The position numbers and the translations under genes were made by a program. The notes under the pieces are model-generated. The model ran no database searches. It saw nothing but the letters and a program-made list of their open reading frames with translations, and had not been told where the DNA came from. A DNA stretch of 64,000 nucleotides from Vibrio sp. 10N.261.45.E2. Its GTDB lineage: Bacteria > Pseudomonadota > Gammaproteobacteria > Enterobacterales > Vibrionaceae. This document shows, piece after piece, positions 9,205 through 18,637 of this stretch (positions are counted from its first letter, which is position 1; every line of letters starts with the position of its first letter). The DNA lies in the NCBI RefSeq assembly GCF_002875705.1, contig NZ_MCZZ01000130.1, positions 104,399 through 168,398 on the forward strand, written 5' to 3'.

Positions 9205-10017
9205 ATGGCACGCATTATTGTTGTAACGTCAGGTAAAGGCGGGGTAGGCAAAACGACCTCCAGTGCAGCTATTGCCTCAGGTCTGGCTTTAAAAGGGAAG
9301 AAAACCGCAGTTATCGACTTTGATATCGGTCTGCGTAACCTAGATTTAATCATGGGTTGTGAGCGTCGAGTTGTTTACGACTTTGTTAACGTTATCAATG
9401 GTGAAGCGACGCTGAACCAAGCAATGATCAAAGACAAGCGCACAGAGAACCTGTTTATTCTTCCTGCTTCTCAAACTCGTGATAAAGACGCACTAACCAA
9501 AGATGGTGTTCGTCGTGTATTTGATGAACTGGATGAAATGGGCTTTGATTTCATCATCTGTGATTCTCCTGCAGGTATCGAGCAAGGTGCTCTGATGGCG
9601 TTGTACTTCGCTGATGAAGCGATTGTAACCACTAACCCAGAAGTCTCTTCAGTGCGCGATTCAGACCGCATTCTAGGTATTCTTGACTCTAAATCTCGTC
9701 GTTCAGAAGAGGGCTTAGAGCCAGTGAAAACACACCTTCTACTGACTCGCTACAACCCTGCTCGCGTAAACCAAGGTGAAATGCTGAGTGTTGAAGACGT
9801 GGAGGAGATCCTGCACATATCTCTACTGGGCGTGATTCCAGAGAGCCAAGCGGTACTAAACGCATCGAACAAGGGCGTTCCAGTTATCTTTGACGAAGCA
9901 ACCGACGCAGGTATGGCTTACAATGATACTGTAGAGCGACTACTGGGTAGCCAAGTTGACTTCCGCTTCTTAACGGAACAGAAGAAAGGCATCTTCAAAC
10001 GACTGTTCGGGGGCTAA
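9205..10017 (+). CDS. minD: Septum site-determining ATPase MinD
   Basis: Membrane-cycling ATPase that carries MinC and oscillates under MinE stimulation. The deviant Walker A motif KGGVGKTT occupies residues 11-18, followed by the DFDIGLRNLDLIMGCERR block and the CDSPAGIEQGAL Walker B region. The C-terminus KKGIFKRLFGG is the amphipathic membrane-targeting helix. Length 270 is standard. The ATG has AAAGGAAAAC upstream. It lies between minC and minE with short gaps of 21 and 6 bases, consistent with one transcript. Confidence 0.98.
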   Translation: MARIIVVTSGKGGVGKTTSSAAIASGLALKGKKTAVIDFDIGLRNLDLIMGCERRVVYDFVNVINGEATLNQAMIKDKRTENLFILPASQTRDKDALTKDGVRRVFDELDEMGFDFIICDSPAGIEQGALMALYFADEAIVTTNPEVSSVRDSDRILGILDSKSRRSEEGLEPVKTHLLLTRYNPARVNQGEMLSVEDVEEILHISLLGVIPESQAVLNASNKGVPVIFDEATDAGMAYNDTVERLLGSQVDFRFLTEQKKGIFKRLFGG

Positions 10018-10023
10018 TGCACA

Positions 10024-10287
10024 ATGTCATTATTAGAGTTTTTTAGACCACAGAAAAAGACAACCGCAAACCTAGCCAAAGAGCGTTTGCAGATCATTGT
10101 TGCTGAGCGACGCAGCCATGACGACCCAGCGCCGTCTTACCTGCCGCAACTAAAAGAAGATATCTTGAAGTGTATTGCGAAGTATGTGGAAGTTGATCCA
10201 TCAATGGTTGATCTGACTTTCGAACACAAAGATGACGATATCTCAGTGTTAGAGCTGAACGTTAAGCTTCCAGAAGAAGATCGATAA
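10024..10287 (+). CDS. minE: Cell division topological specificity factor MinE
   Basis: Stimulates MinD ATPase and confines MinCD to the poles. The 87-residue protein has the N-terminal [20 protein letters not shown] helix that contacts MinD and membrane, and a C-terminal dimerisation domain ([20 protein letters not shown]). It is last in the operon, and a strong terminator follows 50 bases after the stop. Confidence 0.98.
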   Translation: MSLLEFFRPQKKTTANLAKERLQIIVAERRSHDDPAPSYLPQLKEDILKCIAKYVEVDPSMVDLTFEHKDDDISVLELNVKLPEEDR

Positions 10288-10336
10288 TCTGTCTGCACAA
10301 AATAGGCAGGCAATGCGCTTGCTTACATTGATTGAA

Positions 10337-10366
10337 TAAAAAAGAGAGCCTCGGCTCTCTTTTTTG
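10337..10366. terminator. Bidirectional terminator between minE and rnd
   Basis: Stem AAAGAGAGCC / GGCTCTCTTT with a 2-nt apex has A and T runs on both sides, so it can stop minCDE (plus) and rnd (minus). Confidence 0.9.
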
Positions 10367-10384
10367 TATCTTAAACAATCATGG

Positions 10385-11503
10385 TTATTTGATTGCTTTG
10401 TTCAGCTTTTCACCAACCACATCTAAACGCCAACCTTGCATTACATCAGGCAGCTTCTCAGGGTTACGATCATGCTTCCATACCCAGCTTAACACTTGGT
10501 TAAGTTGCTTCTTCGATGCCAAAAACTCGGTCGCTAAACCACTGTGTTGTGATGCTGTTTTCACTTCATCTTTCAACACTTTGAAGAGTTGCTTGTAACC
10601 AGGGAAATCCATTAGACGTTCTACTGGTGCTGGGTATTCTTCTTCTGGTGTATGTTCAGCTAACTTAACGATTGAGCTTATCTTCGCACCATGGCGACGC
10701 ACAGAGCGGTAATCAAAACCTTCTTGCTCCATATGCTTAGGATCTTTCATCGCGAAACGCGCCACTGCCCATAAGTCTTGCTCTTTGAAGACAAAGTTCA
10801 GCGCTAAGTCGCGCTTAATCGCTTCTTTTAAACGCCAAGTTGCTAGCGGTCTTAAGATAGCTAACTGTTTAGGTTTTAGCTGCCATGCTCCTTTGATATC
10901 AAGGTAAGCATTGTCTGGGTTTGCTTTACGAATACGTTTAGCAACTTGTAGGTCAGACTCTTGTTGAGCCGCTTCCCACCAACCTGCTTCCATCACTTTT
11001 TCAAGAAGCTTGTTGTACATTGGCATGAGGTAATGCACATCTGCTGCTGCGTAATCCAATTGCTTTTGAGAAAGCGGACGCGCCAACCAGTCAGTGCGAG
11101 ACTCACTCTTATCAAGATCGACACCTACAAACTCTGAAACCAGAGCAGCAAAGCCCGTTGATAAGCCATGACCTAAGAACGCCGCCATGATCTGCGTATC
11201 CACCATTGGTGTTGGAGTGCAGCCAAATGCGTTTTGGAACACTTCCAAATCTTCACCACAAGCGTGCAGCACTTTCAGAACAGAAGCGTCCTTCAGCAAT
11301 CCAACAAACGGTGTCATTTCACCAAGAGCAATAGGGTCAATCAATGACAGCGTTTCACCATCAAATAACTGAATCAAGCCTAATTGAGGGTAATAGGTTC
11401 TTGTACGAACGAACTCCGTATCAAGCATAACGACATCGGCTTCACGTGCTTGTTGGCAAACTCGCTCAAGGTCTTTCAATTGGGTAATGATTTGATAATC
11501 CAC
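10385..11503 (-). CDS. rnd: Ribonuclease D
   Basis: 3'-5' exoribonuclease of the DEDDy group that trims tRNA precursors. With a GTG start at 11503 the protein is 372 residues and begins like E. coli Rnd; GAGAG lies 5 bases upstream, whereas an in-frame GTG at 11515 lacks a good site. Exo I (VVMLDTEF, D28/E30), Exo II (LKVLHACGEDLEVF) and Exo III with the tyrosine (DYAAADVHYL) are visible. An HRDC domain region follows near residues 205-290. It lies downstream of fadD but beyond a terminator. Confidence 0.95.
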   Translation of the reverse strand: MDYQIITQLKDLERVCQQAREADVVMLDTEFVRTRTYYPQLGLIQLFDGETLSLIDPIALGEMTPFVGLLKDASVLKVLHACGEDLEVFQNAFGCTPTPMVDTQIMAAFLGHGLSTGFAALVSEFVGVDLDKSESRTDWLARPLSQKQLDYAAADVHYLMPMYNKLLEKVMEAGWWEAAQQESDLQVAKRIRKANPDNAYLDIKGAWQLKPKQLAILRPLATWRLKEAIKRDLALNFVFKEQDLWAVARFAMKDPKHMEQEGFDYRSVRRHGAKISSIVKLAEHTPEEEYPAPVERLMDFPGYKQLFKVLKDEVKTASQHSGLATEFLASKKQLNQVLSWVWKHDRNPEKLPDVMQGWRLDVVGEKLNKAIK

Positions 11504-11540
11504 AAAAACTCTCACAGGTTTCTATTTGATCGCCGGATAC

Positions 11541-11567
11541 AAAAATGCCGACATTAACTGTCGGCAT
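11541..11567 (-). terminator. Terminator of fadD
   Basis: Perfect 9-bp stem ATGCCGACA / TGTCGGCAT with a 5-nt loop, followed by five T on the minus strand. It lies immediately before rnd. Confidence 0.8.
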
Positions 11568-11634
11568 TCTAACACCATTTTTCAGCGCTCGCTTAGATTA
11601 AGCGTTTCAATGGTTTCAACTGGAACTGTGCTTG

Positions 11635-13329
11635 TTACTCACTTGCGCGTTTAGCAAGCTCAGCATCGTTTTCTTCACGCAGTACACGGCGTAAGATCTT
11701 ACCTACGTTGGTCTTTGGAAGATCTTCTCTAAATTCAACCAGTTTAGGGATCTTGTAACCCGTTAGGTGTTCACGACAGTGCGCGATAATGTCTTCTTTG
11801 GTCAGGCTAGGATCACGCTTAACCACGTAGATCTTAACCAGCTCACCAGACACTTCATGAGGTTGGCCGATAGCCGCCACTTCTAGCACTTTGCCGTGCA
11901 GAGCCACTACGTCTTCAATCTCATTAGGGTAAACATTGAATCCAGACACAAGAATCATGTCTTTCTTACGGTCAACGATGTACAACAAGCCTTCGTCATC
12001 AAACTTAACGATGTCACCTGTTGATAACCAACCGTCTTGATCGATCACTTCTTTAGTCGCCTCAGGACGCTGCCAGTAGCCTTGCATCACTTGAGGACCA
12101 CGAACTTGCAGCTCACCCACTTGGTCATTAGCAATAACGTTGCCTTCATCATCAACAATACGAACCTCAGTCGATGGCACTGGCAGGCCAATAGCGCCTG
12201 TGTAATCTTTTAGGTCGTATGGGTTACCGGTTACCAGTGGTGAACACTCGGTTAAGCCATAGCCTTCTAGTAGGTGAATGCCTGTTGCTTTCTTCCATTG
12301 TTCAGCTACGGCGCGTTGAACCGCCATACCACCACCAACAGATAGACGCAGGTTACTGAAATCCAACTCGTGGAAATCTTCGTTATTAACTAGCGCATTA
12401 AACAGCGTGTTTACACCTGTAATTGCGGTAAACGGAACCTTTTGCAGCTCTTTAATAAAACCAGGAATATCACGAGGGTTAGTGATCAGAAGGTTACGAC
12501 CACCCATCTCAACAAACAGTAAGCAGTTCACTGTTAGTGCAAATACGTGGTAAAGCGGTAATGCCGTCACAACCAACTCGCGGCCTTCTTGCAGCACAGG
12601 ACCGTAAGCCCCTTTCGCTTGAAGTACGTTCGCAATCATATTGCGGTGCGTTAGGATTGCACCCTTCGCTACACCCGTAGTACCACCCGTGTACTGTAGG
12701 AAAGCAATATCATCACCCGCCATGAATGGCTTCACATATTGAAGACGACGACCTTTATGTAGCGCTTTTCTGAATGAGGTAGCACCCGGCAGATCGTACT
12801 TAGGCACCATGCCTTTTACGTATTTCACGACGAAGTCAACAATGGTACCTTTCGCACGAGGCAGCATTTGACCTAGGCTGGTTAGAACAACGTGTTTAAC
12901 CGGCGTGTTATCAACCACTTTCTCTAGTGTGCTTGCAAAGTTAGATACGATAACAATCGCCTTTGCACCAGAATCGTTCAGTTGATGTTCAAGCTCACGA
13001 GGTGTGTACAGTGGGTTGACGTTCACTGCAATCATACCAGCACGTAATACACCAAACAGTGCAATTGGGTATTGCAGCAGGTTTGGCATCATTAGTGCCA
13101 CGCGATCGCCCTTCTTCAGCTTCAAGTCATTCTGTAGGTAAGCAGCAAAAGCACGGCTGCGCTCTTCAAGCTTACGGAATGTCATTACTGAGCCCATGTT
13201 CTCGAATGCCGGTTGGTCTGCGTACTTTTGTACTGACTGTTCGAACATTTCGATAAGAGATGGGTACTGATCTGGGTTGATCGTCTCTGGTACGTCACTT
13301 GGATAACGTGAAAGCCAAGGTTTATCCAC
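11635..13329 (-). CDS. fadD: Long-chain fatty acid-CoA ligase
   Basis: Activates imported long-chain fatty acids to acyl-CoA at the inner membrane, coupling uptake to beta-oxidation. The 564-residue protein opens with [18 protein letters not shown], as in enterobacterial FadD. The ATP/AMP signature [14 protein letters not shown] lies near residue 210 and the fatty-acyl signature [16 protein letters not shown] near residue 435. Late lysine motif [11 protein letters not shown] supplies the adenylation lysine. The start is GTG with GAGGAG upstream. The order rnd-fadD-slp-tsaB-yoaA is conserved with E. coli. I did not find a convincing FadR operator. Confidence 0.97.
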   Translation of the reverse strand: MDKPWLSRYPSDVPETINPDQYPSLIEMFEQSVQKYADQPAFENMGSVMTFRKLEERSRAFAAYLQNDLKLKKGDRVALMMPNLLQYPIALFGVLRAGMIAVNVNPLYTPRELEHQLNDSGAKAIVIVSNFASTLEKVVDNTPVKHVVLTSLGQMLPRAKGTIVDFVVKYVKGMVPKYDLPGATSFRKALHKGRRLQYVKPFMAGDDIAFLQYTGGTTGVAKGAILTHRNMIANVLQAKGAYGPVLQEGRELVVTALPLYHVFALTVNCLLFVEMGGRNLLITNPRDIPGFIKELQKVPFTAITGVNTLFNALVNNEDFHELDFSNLRLSVGGGMAVQRAVAEQWKKATGIHLLEGYGLTECSPLVTGNPYDLKDYTGAIGLPVPSTEVRIVDDEGNVIANDQVGELQVRGPQVMQGYWQRPEATKEVIDQDGWLSTGDIVKFDDEGLLYIVDRKKDMILVSGFNVYPNEIEDVVALHGKVLEVAAIGQPHEVSGELVKIYVVKRDPSLTKEDIIAHCREHLTGYKIPKLVEFREDLPKTNVGKILRRVLREENDAELAKRASE

Positions 13330-13435
13330 TATGTTACTCCTCGTTTATCAGCTGACGACTGCTTCGCCGCTTTTTATCATAGCGGTATTACAGCACAGCT
13401 TTAGTGCATGAGCACTAAAAGGCTCAAACACTTGT

Positions 13436-14287
13436 TTAAATTTTGTTAACTAAACCAAGAATTAGCTTTGAAACTAGCTCTGGGCTCTCTAAATGGCAAT
13501 GATGTCCGCCAGGAACAGTCTCTATATGCAGAGGACTATGCGCTGATTTGTAGCGATTATGCTGCAAATGTCGGAATCCATCATTCCCTAAGATTATTAA
13601 TTGAGGGCATTCAATAGCCGCCATAATCGTTTCAGCGTGCGCCTGTGACATTCGATATAACGAGTCACATTTTAGATTAGGGTCGCATCGCCATTGCCAA
13701 GAGTTCTCGAGCTCGACAATGCCTCGCTCAACAATAGGAGTGATTAATTCAGCATTAATTTGGTTGGCGTGAGCTCTCAGCTTAATAGCATCCTCAAGGC
13801 TTGCCAGAGGACGTGAAGGCTTTCTTCGCTGTCGAAGACGACTGAGTACCCCATCTCTCAAGCGAGAAACTGTTTCGTGGGGAGCTTCAGAAAGAGGTCC
13901 GTGACCTTCAATTTGAATTAATCCTGACACCTTTTCAGGAAAGGCGGCACTATAGCAACTTGCTATCAATGCACCAAGCGAATGTCCTACCAGTACCAGT
14001 CTGTTTGGCGATAATTTAGTCACTAACTGATGCAAGTCATCAATATAATCATGAAATGGGTAGTAACTCCCCGATTTGTGGGAAGAGAAACCGTGTCCGA
14101 AAAGATCAATAGCAACAAGGTGAACGTTGGGATCAAGCTTAGCGACTTGCTGTAAAATCTGATTAAAACTGGATGAATTATCCAACCACCCATGAATAAA
14201 AACGACCGTCGTAGCGGTCGTTTCGGGGTTACCTATCTGCTGTGTTGCAAGCGTCCCGCTGGCAAGGGAATATGACTTTTCAATCAT
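13436..14287 (-). CDS. Alpha/beta-hydrolase fold protein
   Basis: A 283-residue alpha/beta hydrolase, probably a cytoplasmic esterase of unknown substrate. The oxyanion-side motif FIHGWLDNSSSF lies near residue 32, the nucleophile elbow GHSLGA near residue 102, and a C-terminal GGHHCHLESPE supplies the catalytic histidine. The middle residues 140-200 are the variable, basic cap. The ATG at 14287 has GGA 6 bases upstream; a TTG one codon earlier is less likely. It sits between slp and fadD, where E. coli has no extra gene. A relation to lipid metabolism is only suggested by position. Confidence 0.88.
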   Translation of the reverse strand: MIEKSYSLASGTLATQQIGNPETTATTVVFIHGWLDNSSSFNQILQQVAKLDPNVHLVAIDLFGHGFSSHKSGSYYPFHDYIDDLHQLVTKLSPNRLVLVGHSLGALIASCYSAAFPEKVSGLIQIEGHGPLSEAPHETVSRLRDGVLSRLRQRRKPSRPLASLEDAIKLRAHANQINAELITPIVERGIVELENSWQWRCDPNLKCDSLYRMSQAHAETIMAAIECPQLIILGNDGFRHLQHNRYKSAHSPLHIETVPGGHHCHLESPELVSKLILGLVNKI

Positions 14288-14336
14288 CAAACATCCAATT
14301 CCGTATAGTTGTGCAATAAACGTTTAATAAAGTTAT

Positions 14337-14897
14337 TTACTCTACGTCTTTTATCACTCGACCTTGTCTTGGCATCGTTTGAAAACTGCGACAATGCAGA
14401 CTTCTACACGAGTAATAGGTTGGTGCAAAATCGTTAACAACAACTCGTTCAGTAATGTTCCACAGTCGTTGATTCTCTACTTTCATTACAGGGAAAGTGT
14501 AAGGGTATTCCCCTATTTTGCCATCTTCACTACCATTAGATTGCCCAACTAATGTAATCAGACGGCCTTCTGCAAAACTTAGAGGCTCGACGTACCCTTC
14601 AATGTAACCAACAAAACGTCCGCTTGGTTCTGCGTCAAGATCTGGCTTGCCGTTACTCGAAATCGGCATGTTAGCGACTTCAATTCGGGTCTTATCTTTC
14701 AAGTTGGTGACTTTCGAGATCACACCACCTAATCGAACACTTTTCGCATCTGGGAGTTGGTCGACCCATTGTTGGTAGTCGCTAATAACGGGCTCTGATG
14801 TTGCTTCAAGTTCGCTAGGAAGTGATGAACATCCGGCAAGTACCAAAACACCAACAGAGAAGGCTATGAGGCGTAATTTAGATAAATAATTTGACAT
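14337..14897 (-). CDS. slp: Slp-family outer membrane lipoprotein
   Basis: Outer membrane lipoprotein of the Slp/YeaY family, in E. coli associated with carbon starvation and stationary phase. The signal peptide ends in lipobox LAGC with the acylated cysteine at C23. The +2 and +3 residues are serines, so the protein should go to the outer membrane. The central region has the family motif RLGGVISKVTN near residue 56, and the C-terminus contains DFAPTYYSCRSLHCRSF with two cysteines. It precedes the alpha/beta hydrolase gene by 49 bases and probably shares its transcript. Function is not established. Confidence 0.92.
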   Translation of the reverse strand: MSNYLSKLRLIAFSVGVLVLAGCSSLPSELEATSEPVISDYQQWVDQLPDAKSVRLGGVISKVTNLKDKTRIEVANMPISSNGKPDLDAEPSGRFVGYIEGYVEPLSFAEGRLITLVGQSNGSEDGKIGEYPYTFPVMKVENQRLWNITERVVVNDFAPTYYSCRSLHCRSFQTMPRQGRVIKDVE

Positions 14898-14932
14898 GGT
14901 TCTGGTCCTTAAACAAGCATTAATAAGAAGCT

Positions 14933-15238
14933 CTAGATGTAGATATCGACACCGATAAGCTTTGCAAGTTCTTCTTTCTTCGCCTGATTCATTACATCCA
15001 TATACTCTTCCATAGCCTTACGTCCTCGGCCTTCTGGAAGATCATACTGGATTTGAGCCTTGTGTAGTTCGGACTCTTTAACGTGACGAATAGAATGAGA
15101 AACAGCATTAGCCACTTTTGTCGGTTGCCCGACCGCAGTGCTAGCATCAGATTTTTTTGCCTGCTCCTTCTTTTTAATTCGATTCGGCTTAGACGTACTG
15201 CCTATCGAAGAAGGAGGTAAGTTGTTAATTGATACCAT
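14933..15238 (-). CDS. Hypothetical protein, 101 residues
   Basis: I do not recognise a characterised family. The N-terminal half (1-50) is rich in Ser, Pro, Lys and Gln and looks disordered. The C-terminal half contains HSIRHVKESELHKAQIQYDL and an amphipathic, charged helix (GRKAMEEYMDVMNQAKKEEL), ending LAKLIGVDIYI. No signal peptide or membrane segment is visible. Its ATG is clear, and it lies between tsaB (73 bases upstream) and slp (35 bases downstream) in the same direction, so it is probably part of this operon. E. coli has no gene at this position. Codon use looks native. Confidence 0.75.
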   Translation of the reverse strand: MVSINNLPPSSIGSTSKPNRIKKKEQAKKSDASTAVGQPTKVANAVSHSIRHVKESELHKAQIQYDLPEGRGRKAMEEYMDVMNQAKKEELAKLIGVDIYI

Positions 15239-15311
15239 GACTAAATATCTGCCCTCTCAAATCTAAATAATACGCATTTAGACCCAATTTGCATCAGAAC
15301 CTTGTAAAAAA

Positions 15312-16013
15312 TTACTCGCGACCGGGTAGCTTTTTCCACGTCACTTTGTCACGAAGGTAAACTGGCTCAGACTCTTCTGCTGCAACCGCTTTGCCTTCTG
15401 CATAAGCGAATTGAGCAAGGAAAGCCATATCTTGAGCTTCTGGGAATAGCACTTCACACGCTTTGGTGTTGATCGCGAGTGTGTCCATATGCTCAGCGTA
15501 CGCTTCCCAACCGGTGCCTACTTTCGCCCATGTCCCCGAATCGGCTTCAAGCTGCGTAGCCAATTCGTTTGGTGGCGTTACACATTCCGCATCAACCGCT
15601 GTCCAGCGACCATCTTCTTCACGGCTGTAACGAGCCCAGTATACTTCACTCATACGAGCATCAATCGCTGTCGCAACATGAGTTTCACCAAATTTACGGT
15701 AGCTACCTTGCGCCATCGCTGCCAATGTAGAGACACCGATCATTGGTAAATCTGCACCAAAAGCTAAGCCTTGAGCAATACCAATACCAATACGCACCCC
15801 CGTGAAACTGCCTGGGCCTTGGCCAAACGCAATAGCGTCTAGGTCGGTTAAAGCGACATTCGCTTCTTTCAGTACTTCATCAACCATAGGTAGAATTTTT
15901 TTCGTATGGTCTCTAGGAGCCTCTTCGCTACGTGCGAACACCTGGTCACCGATTACTAAAGCAACTGAACAGTTTTCAGTTGCGGTATCTACTGCAAGAA
16001 TTTTCGCGCTCAT
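15312..16013 (-). CDS. tsaB: tRNA threonylcarbamoyladenosine biosynthesis protein TsaB
   Basis: Partner and stabiliser of TsaD in the complex that makes t6A37 on ANN-decoding tRNAs. The 233-residue ASKHA-fold protein starts [15 protein letters not shown] and carries the conserved [14 protein letters not shown] stretch near residue 65. The C-terminal [14 protein letters not shown] is typical of gammaproteobacterial members. It lies 60 bases downstream of yoaA and upstream of the 101-residue gene, all on the minus strand, and the yoaA-tsaB pair is conserved in E. coli. Confidence 0.97.
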   Translation of the reverse strand: MSAKILAVDTATENCSVALVIGDQVFARSEEAPRDHTKKILPMVDEVLKEANVALTDLDAIAFGQGPGSFTGVRIGIGIAQGLAFGADLPMIGVSTLAAMAQGSYRKFGETHVATAIDARMSEVYWARYSREEDGRWTAVDAECVTPPNELATQLEADSGTWAKVGTGWEAYAEHMDTLAINTKACEVLFPEAQDMAFLAQFAYAEGKAVAAEESEPVYLRDKVTWKKLPGRE

Positions 16014-16072
16014 TCGTGTCTCAAATATCTGTTATCTAATCTAAAAATAATGGCTAAACTCAACAATGCCAA

Positions 16073-18001
16073 TTACTCGGCAGCGGTTGAATGGTCTTTA
16101 GCTAAGAATTCTTTAATGACCCCTAAGTCACGGGTACGTGGGATAGGCGGTAAACTCGCCAAAAATATGCCACCGTAATCGCGAGTCACCAACCGGTTAT
16201 CGCAAATAATCAGAGCGCCATTGTCGCGCTTGTCACGTATCAATCGGCCGACACCTTGTTTCAAGGTAATCACAGCGTCTGGCAACTGTACTTGTGCAAA
16301 AGGATCACCCCCTTTTAGCTTACAGTCCTCGATTCGAGCCTTAAGTAAAGGATCATCAGGAGCTGTAAAGGGCAATTTGTCGATGATAACACAGCTTAAT
16401 GCGTCGCCCCTAACATCTATACCCTCCCAGAAAGCACCCGTAGCCACCAGCAATGCGTTGCCTAATTCCATGAATTCAGCCAAGGTTTTTTGCTTACTTG
16501 TCTCACCTTGCAGCAAAACTGGAACCGTGAGGGTTTCTCGGAATCGCTCGCCTAGTTCTTTCATCATGCTGTGTGACGTACATAAGAAAAAACAACGGCC
16601 TTGGTTCTGCTCAATCACAGGGGTCAGCATTCTTACTAACTTATCCGCGAGGCCTGGGCTATTCGGTTCCGGTAGATAACGAGGCACGCACAAACGCGCT
16701 TGATTCGGGTAATCAAAAGGGCTCGGCAGTGAAAACTGTGCCGACGGCTTTAAGCCAAGTCGAGAGGTAAAGTGATCGAAATCATCTGACACCGCCAAGG
16801 TTGCTGAGGTAAATACCCAAGCGCCCGGTTTAAGTTCGATTTGCTCATGGAATTTATCCGCAACCGACAGTGGTGTGATGTGCAAAGCGAATTGCCTTGG
16901 TGTTGTGTCATACCAATAGGAGTAACCCGTAATCGACACATCGCACACACGTTCAATGCGTGACTTAATCATGTTCGCACGTTCAAAAGCGGTGTCTAAC
17001 AGTTGGCTTCGACCCAATGCTAGCTTCAATACATCGACGGCCAGTTGCAACGCATCTTGTAGACGAACAAGTTCTCGTGCAATTGACTCAGACTTTAGTG
17101 CTTCACGCCAGTTACCACGAAAGCCGGTATCGCCCAACACAATGCGTAGGTCGGCAGCTGACTGAACGAGCCTGTCCCCCACCTTTTGTAACTGACGCAT
17201 GTCTTTCGCTTCGGTTCGGTAGGCGATCTCGATGTCTTTAGCGAGCTCATTGATCTGTCGGCTCGACACGGACTGACCAAAGTATTGGCTGGCAATATCG
17301 GGAAGCTGATGGGCTTCATCGAAGATAAACACGTCTGCTTCTGGGATTAGCTCACCGAACCCGGTTTCTTTAATCGCTAAGTCCGCTAAGAATAGGTGAT
17401 GGTTTACAACAACCACATCCGAATCCATCGCTTTTTTACGCGCCTTAAGCACAAAGCAATCGGTGTAGCTTGGGCACTCTTTACCTAAGCAGTTGTCGTT
17501 AGTGGAAGTAATCGTAGGAATGATTGGGCTGTCTTCAGCGATATCATCACAATCGCCTAAATCCCCCGTTTGAGTGGATGACGACCAACTACGAACTTTG
17601 ACTAACTGAGCCAGCAGTGTTGGATCGGTATGAGCACCATGACTCTCGATCATTTGACGGCTGAGTCTGTCCAAACACAAATAGTTTGAACGCCCTTTAA
17701 GTAACGCAACCTGACCATAAAAGCCAAGCGCATCGGCCATCAGTGGTAAATCGCGATGAAACAACTGTTCTTGAAGGTTTTTAGACCCCGTACTAATGAT
17801 GGTTTTCTTGCCACTAAGTAGCGCTGGCACTAAGTAAGCAAACGTCTTACCGGTACCCGTTCCCGCTTCAACAACTAATTGGCTCTGTTGCTCAATAGCT
17901 TGTGAAACCGCTTCAGCCATGTCTAGCTGAGCTTGTCGTGGCTGAAACCCTGGGATCGCTTTACCCAGAGCACCATCAGCAGAAAACGTTTTAGATATCA
18001 T
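16073..18001 (-). CDS. yoaA: DinG/XPD-family ATP-dependent helicase YoaA
   Basis: 5'-3' iron-sulfur helicase implicated in replication repair; E. coli YoaA works with the HolC clamp-loader subunit. In the 642 residues the Walker A AGTGTGKT is at 46-53. An Fe-S cluster region has cysteine in NYLCLDRL and three more in CLGKECPSYTDCF. The DEAH box is FIFDEAHQLPDI, and motif VI is QGVGRLIRDKRDNG near the C-terminus. All expected cysteines are present, so the protein looks functional. It is first of a run yoaA-tsaB-(101 aa)-slp-hydrolase. Confidence 0.96.
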   Translation of the reverse strand: MISKTFSADGALGKAIPGFQPRQAQLDMAEAVSQAIEQQSQLVVEAGTGTGKTFAYLVPALLSGKKTIISTGSKNLQEQLFHRDLPLMADALGFYGQVALLKGRSNYLCLDRLSRQMIESHGAHTDPTLLAQLVKVRSWSSSTQTGDLGDCDDIAEDSPIIPTITSTNDNCLGKECPSYTDCFVLKARKKAMDSDVVVVNHHLFLADLAIKETGFGELIPEADVFIFDEAHQLPDIASQYFGQSVSSRQINELAKDIEIAYRTEAKDMRQLQKVGDRLVQSAADLRIVLGDTGFRGNWREALKSESIARELVRLQDALQLAVDVLKLALGRSQLLDTAFERANMIKSRIERVCDVSITGYSYWYDTTPRQFALHITPLSVADKFHEQIELKPGAWVFTSATLAVSDDFDHFTSRLGLKPSAQFSLPSPFDYPNQARLCVPRYLPEPNSPGLADKLVRMLTPVIEQNQGRCFFLCTSHSMMKELGERFRETLTVPVLLQGETSKQKTLAEFMELGNALLVATGAFWEGIDVRGDALSCVIIDKLPFTAPDDPLLKARIEDCKLKGGDPFAQVQLPDAVITLKQGVGRLIRDKRDNGALIICDNRLVTRDYGGIFLASLPPIPRTRDLGVIKEFLAKDHSTAAE

Positions 18002-18161
18002 AGAGTACGAAGTTTAGAAAAATAGAAGACGAATTATGGCAGGTTTAGTGAGCCGGCGCGAATCAAGAATGACTTCGCACCGGAGGTGTTTGGTTTAGTT
18101 TGACGTGACTTGAGTTACCTTAAAGGTAAGAACTGAAGAAGTAAGAATTAGAGAGTCATTT

Positions 18162-18362
18162 TTATTTTCGACTTAGATAACGTGACAACCAAGAGGCGCC
18201 TTCAAAATGGTTATAACAAGGTTGCATGGCCTTCACTGCATCGGTTGGCGAGGTCTTGCTTTCCCACATTTCATCTAGAACATTACCATCTAACTCCGTA
18301 CCACCCACCAATGAATTCACTCGCTGGCAGTACAGTTTTTTTGTTAGTAACTCTTTATCCAT
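18162..18362 (-). CDS. Hypothetical small protein, 66 residues
   Basis: I do not recognise the family. The ATG at 18362 is supported by a strong GAGGTG site 6 bases upstream; an in-frame start 9 bases earlier would overlap that site. The protein is soluble and acidic-basic mixed, starting MDKELLTKKLYCQRVNSL, with two cysteines (positions 12 and 49) and a C-terminal aromatic/basic end WLSRYLSRK. It lies 160 bases upstream of yoaA on the same strand. The good ribosome site and the protein-like composition argue that it is real. Confidence 0.6.
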   Translation of the reverse strand: MDKELLTKKLYCQRVNSLVGGTELDGNVLDEMWESKTSPTDAVKAMQPCYNHFEGASWLSRYLSRK

Positions 18363-18637
18363 AAGTATCACCTCTATTTTTGGCCAAGGCGTAAATGCCT
18401 CGGTTGAAGTTCAAATGCGTACTACGGTCAAAACTTTAAAAATGAAGCTTCTGCCTGTTTTCCTATCTAAAAACTGATATTTCCACATCAAACAATTTAT
18501 CAAAGCGATAAATGAGCAGCAGAATTTGTTGAAACCAACTTGATAATAGATTAATTATAACGGTGATATTGCGGCTCAGTTCACCGTTCGACGGCCTGCA
18601 TTTAATTTAAAAAATAAAAATATTTCATGGAAGTAAG

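Noticed and set aside
13400..13419. TTTAGTGC / GCACTAAA hairpin between the hydrolase gene and fadD
   Set aside because: No T tract follows it on either strand and it does not match a FadR operator, so I did not call it a terminator or operator.
18372..18637. Riboswitch or PurR site upstream of purU
   Set aside because: I looked for a conserved aptamer core or a CGTTTGC palindrome and found neither.
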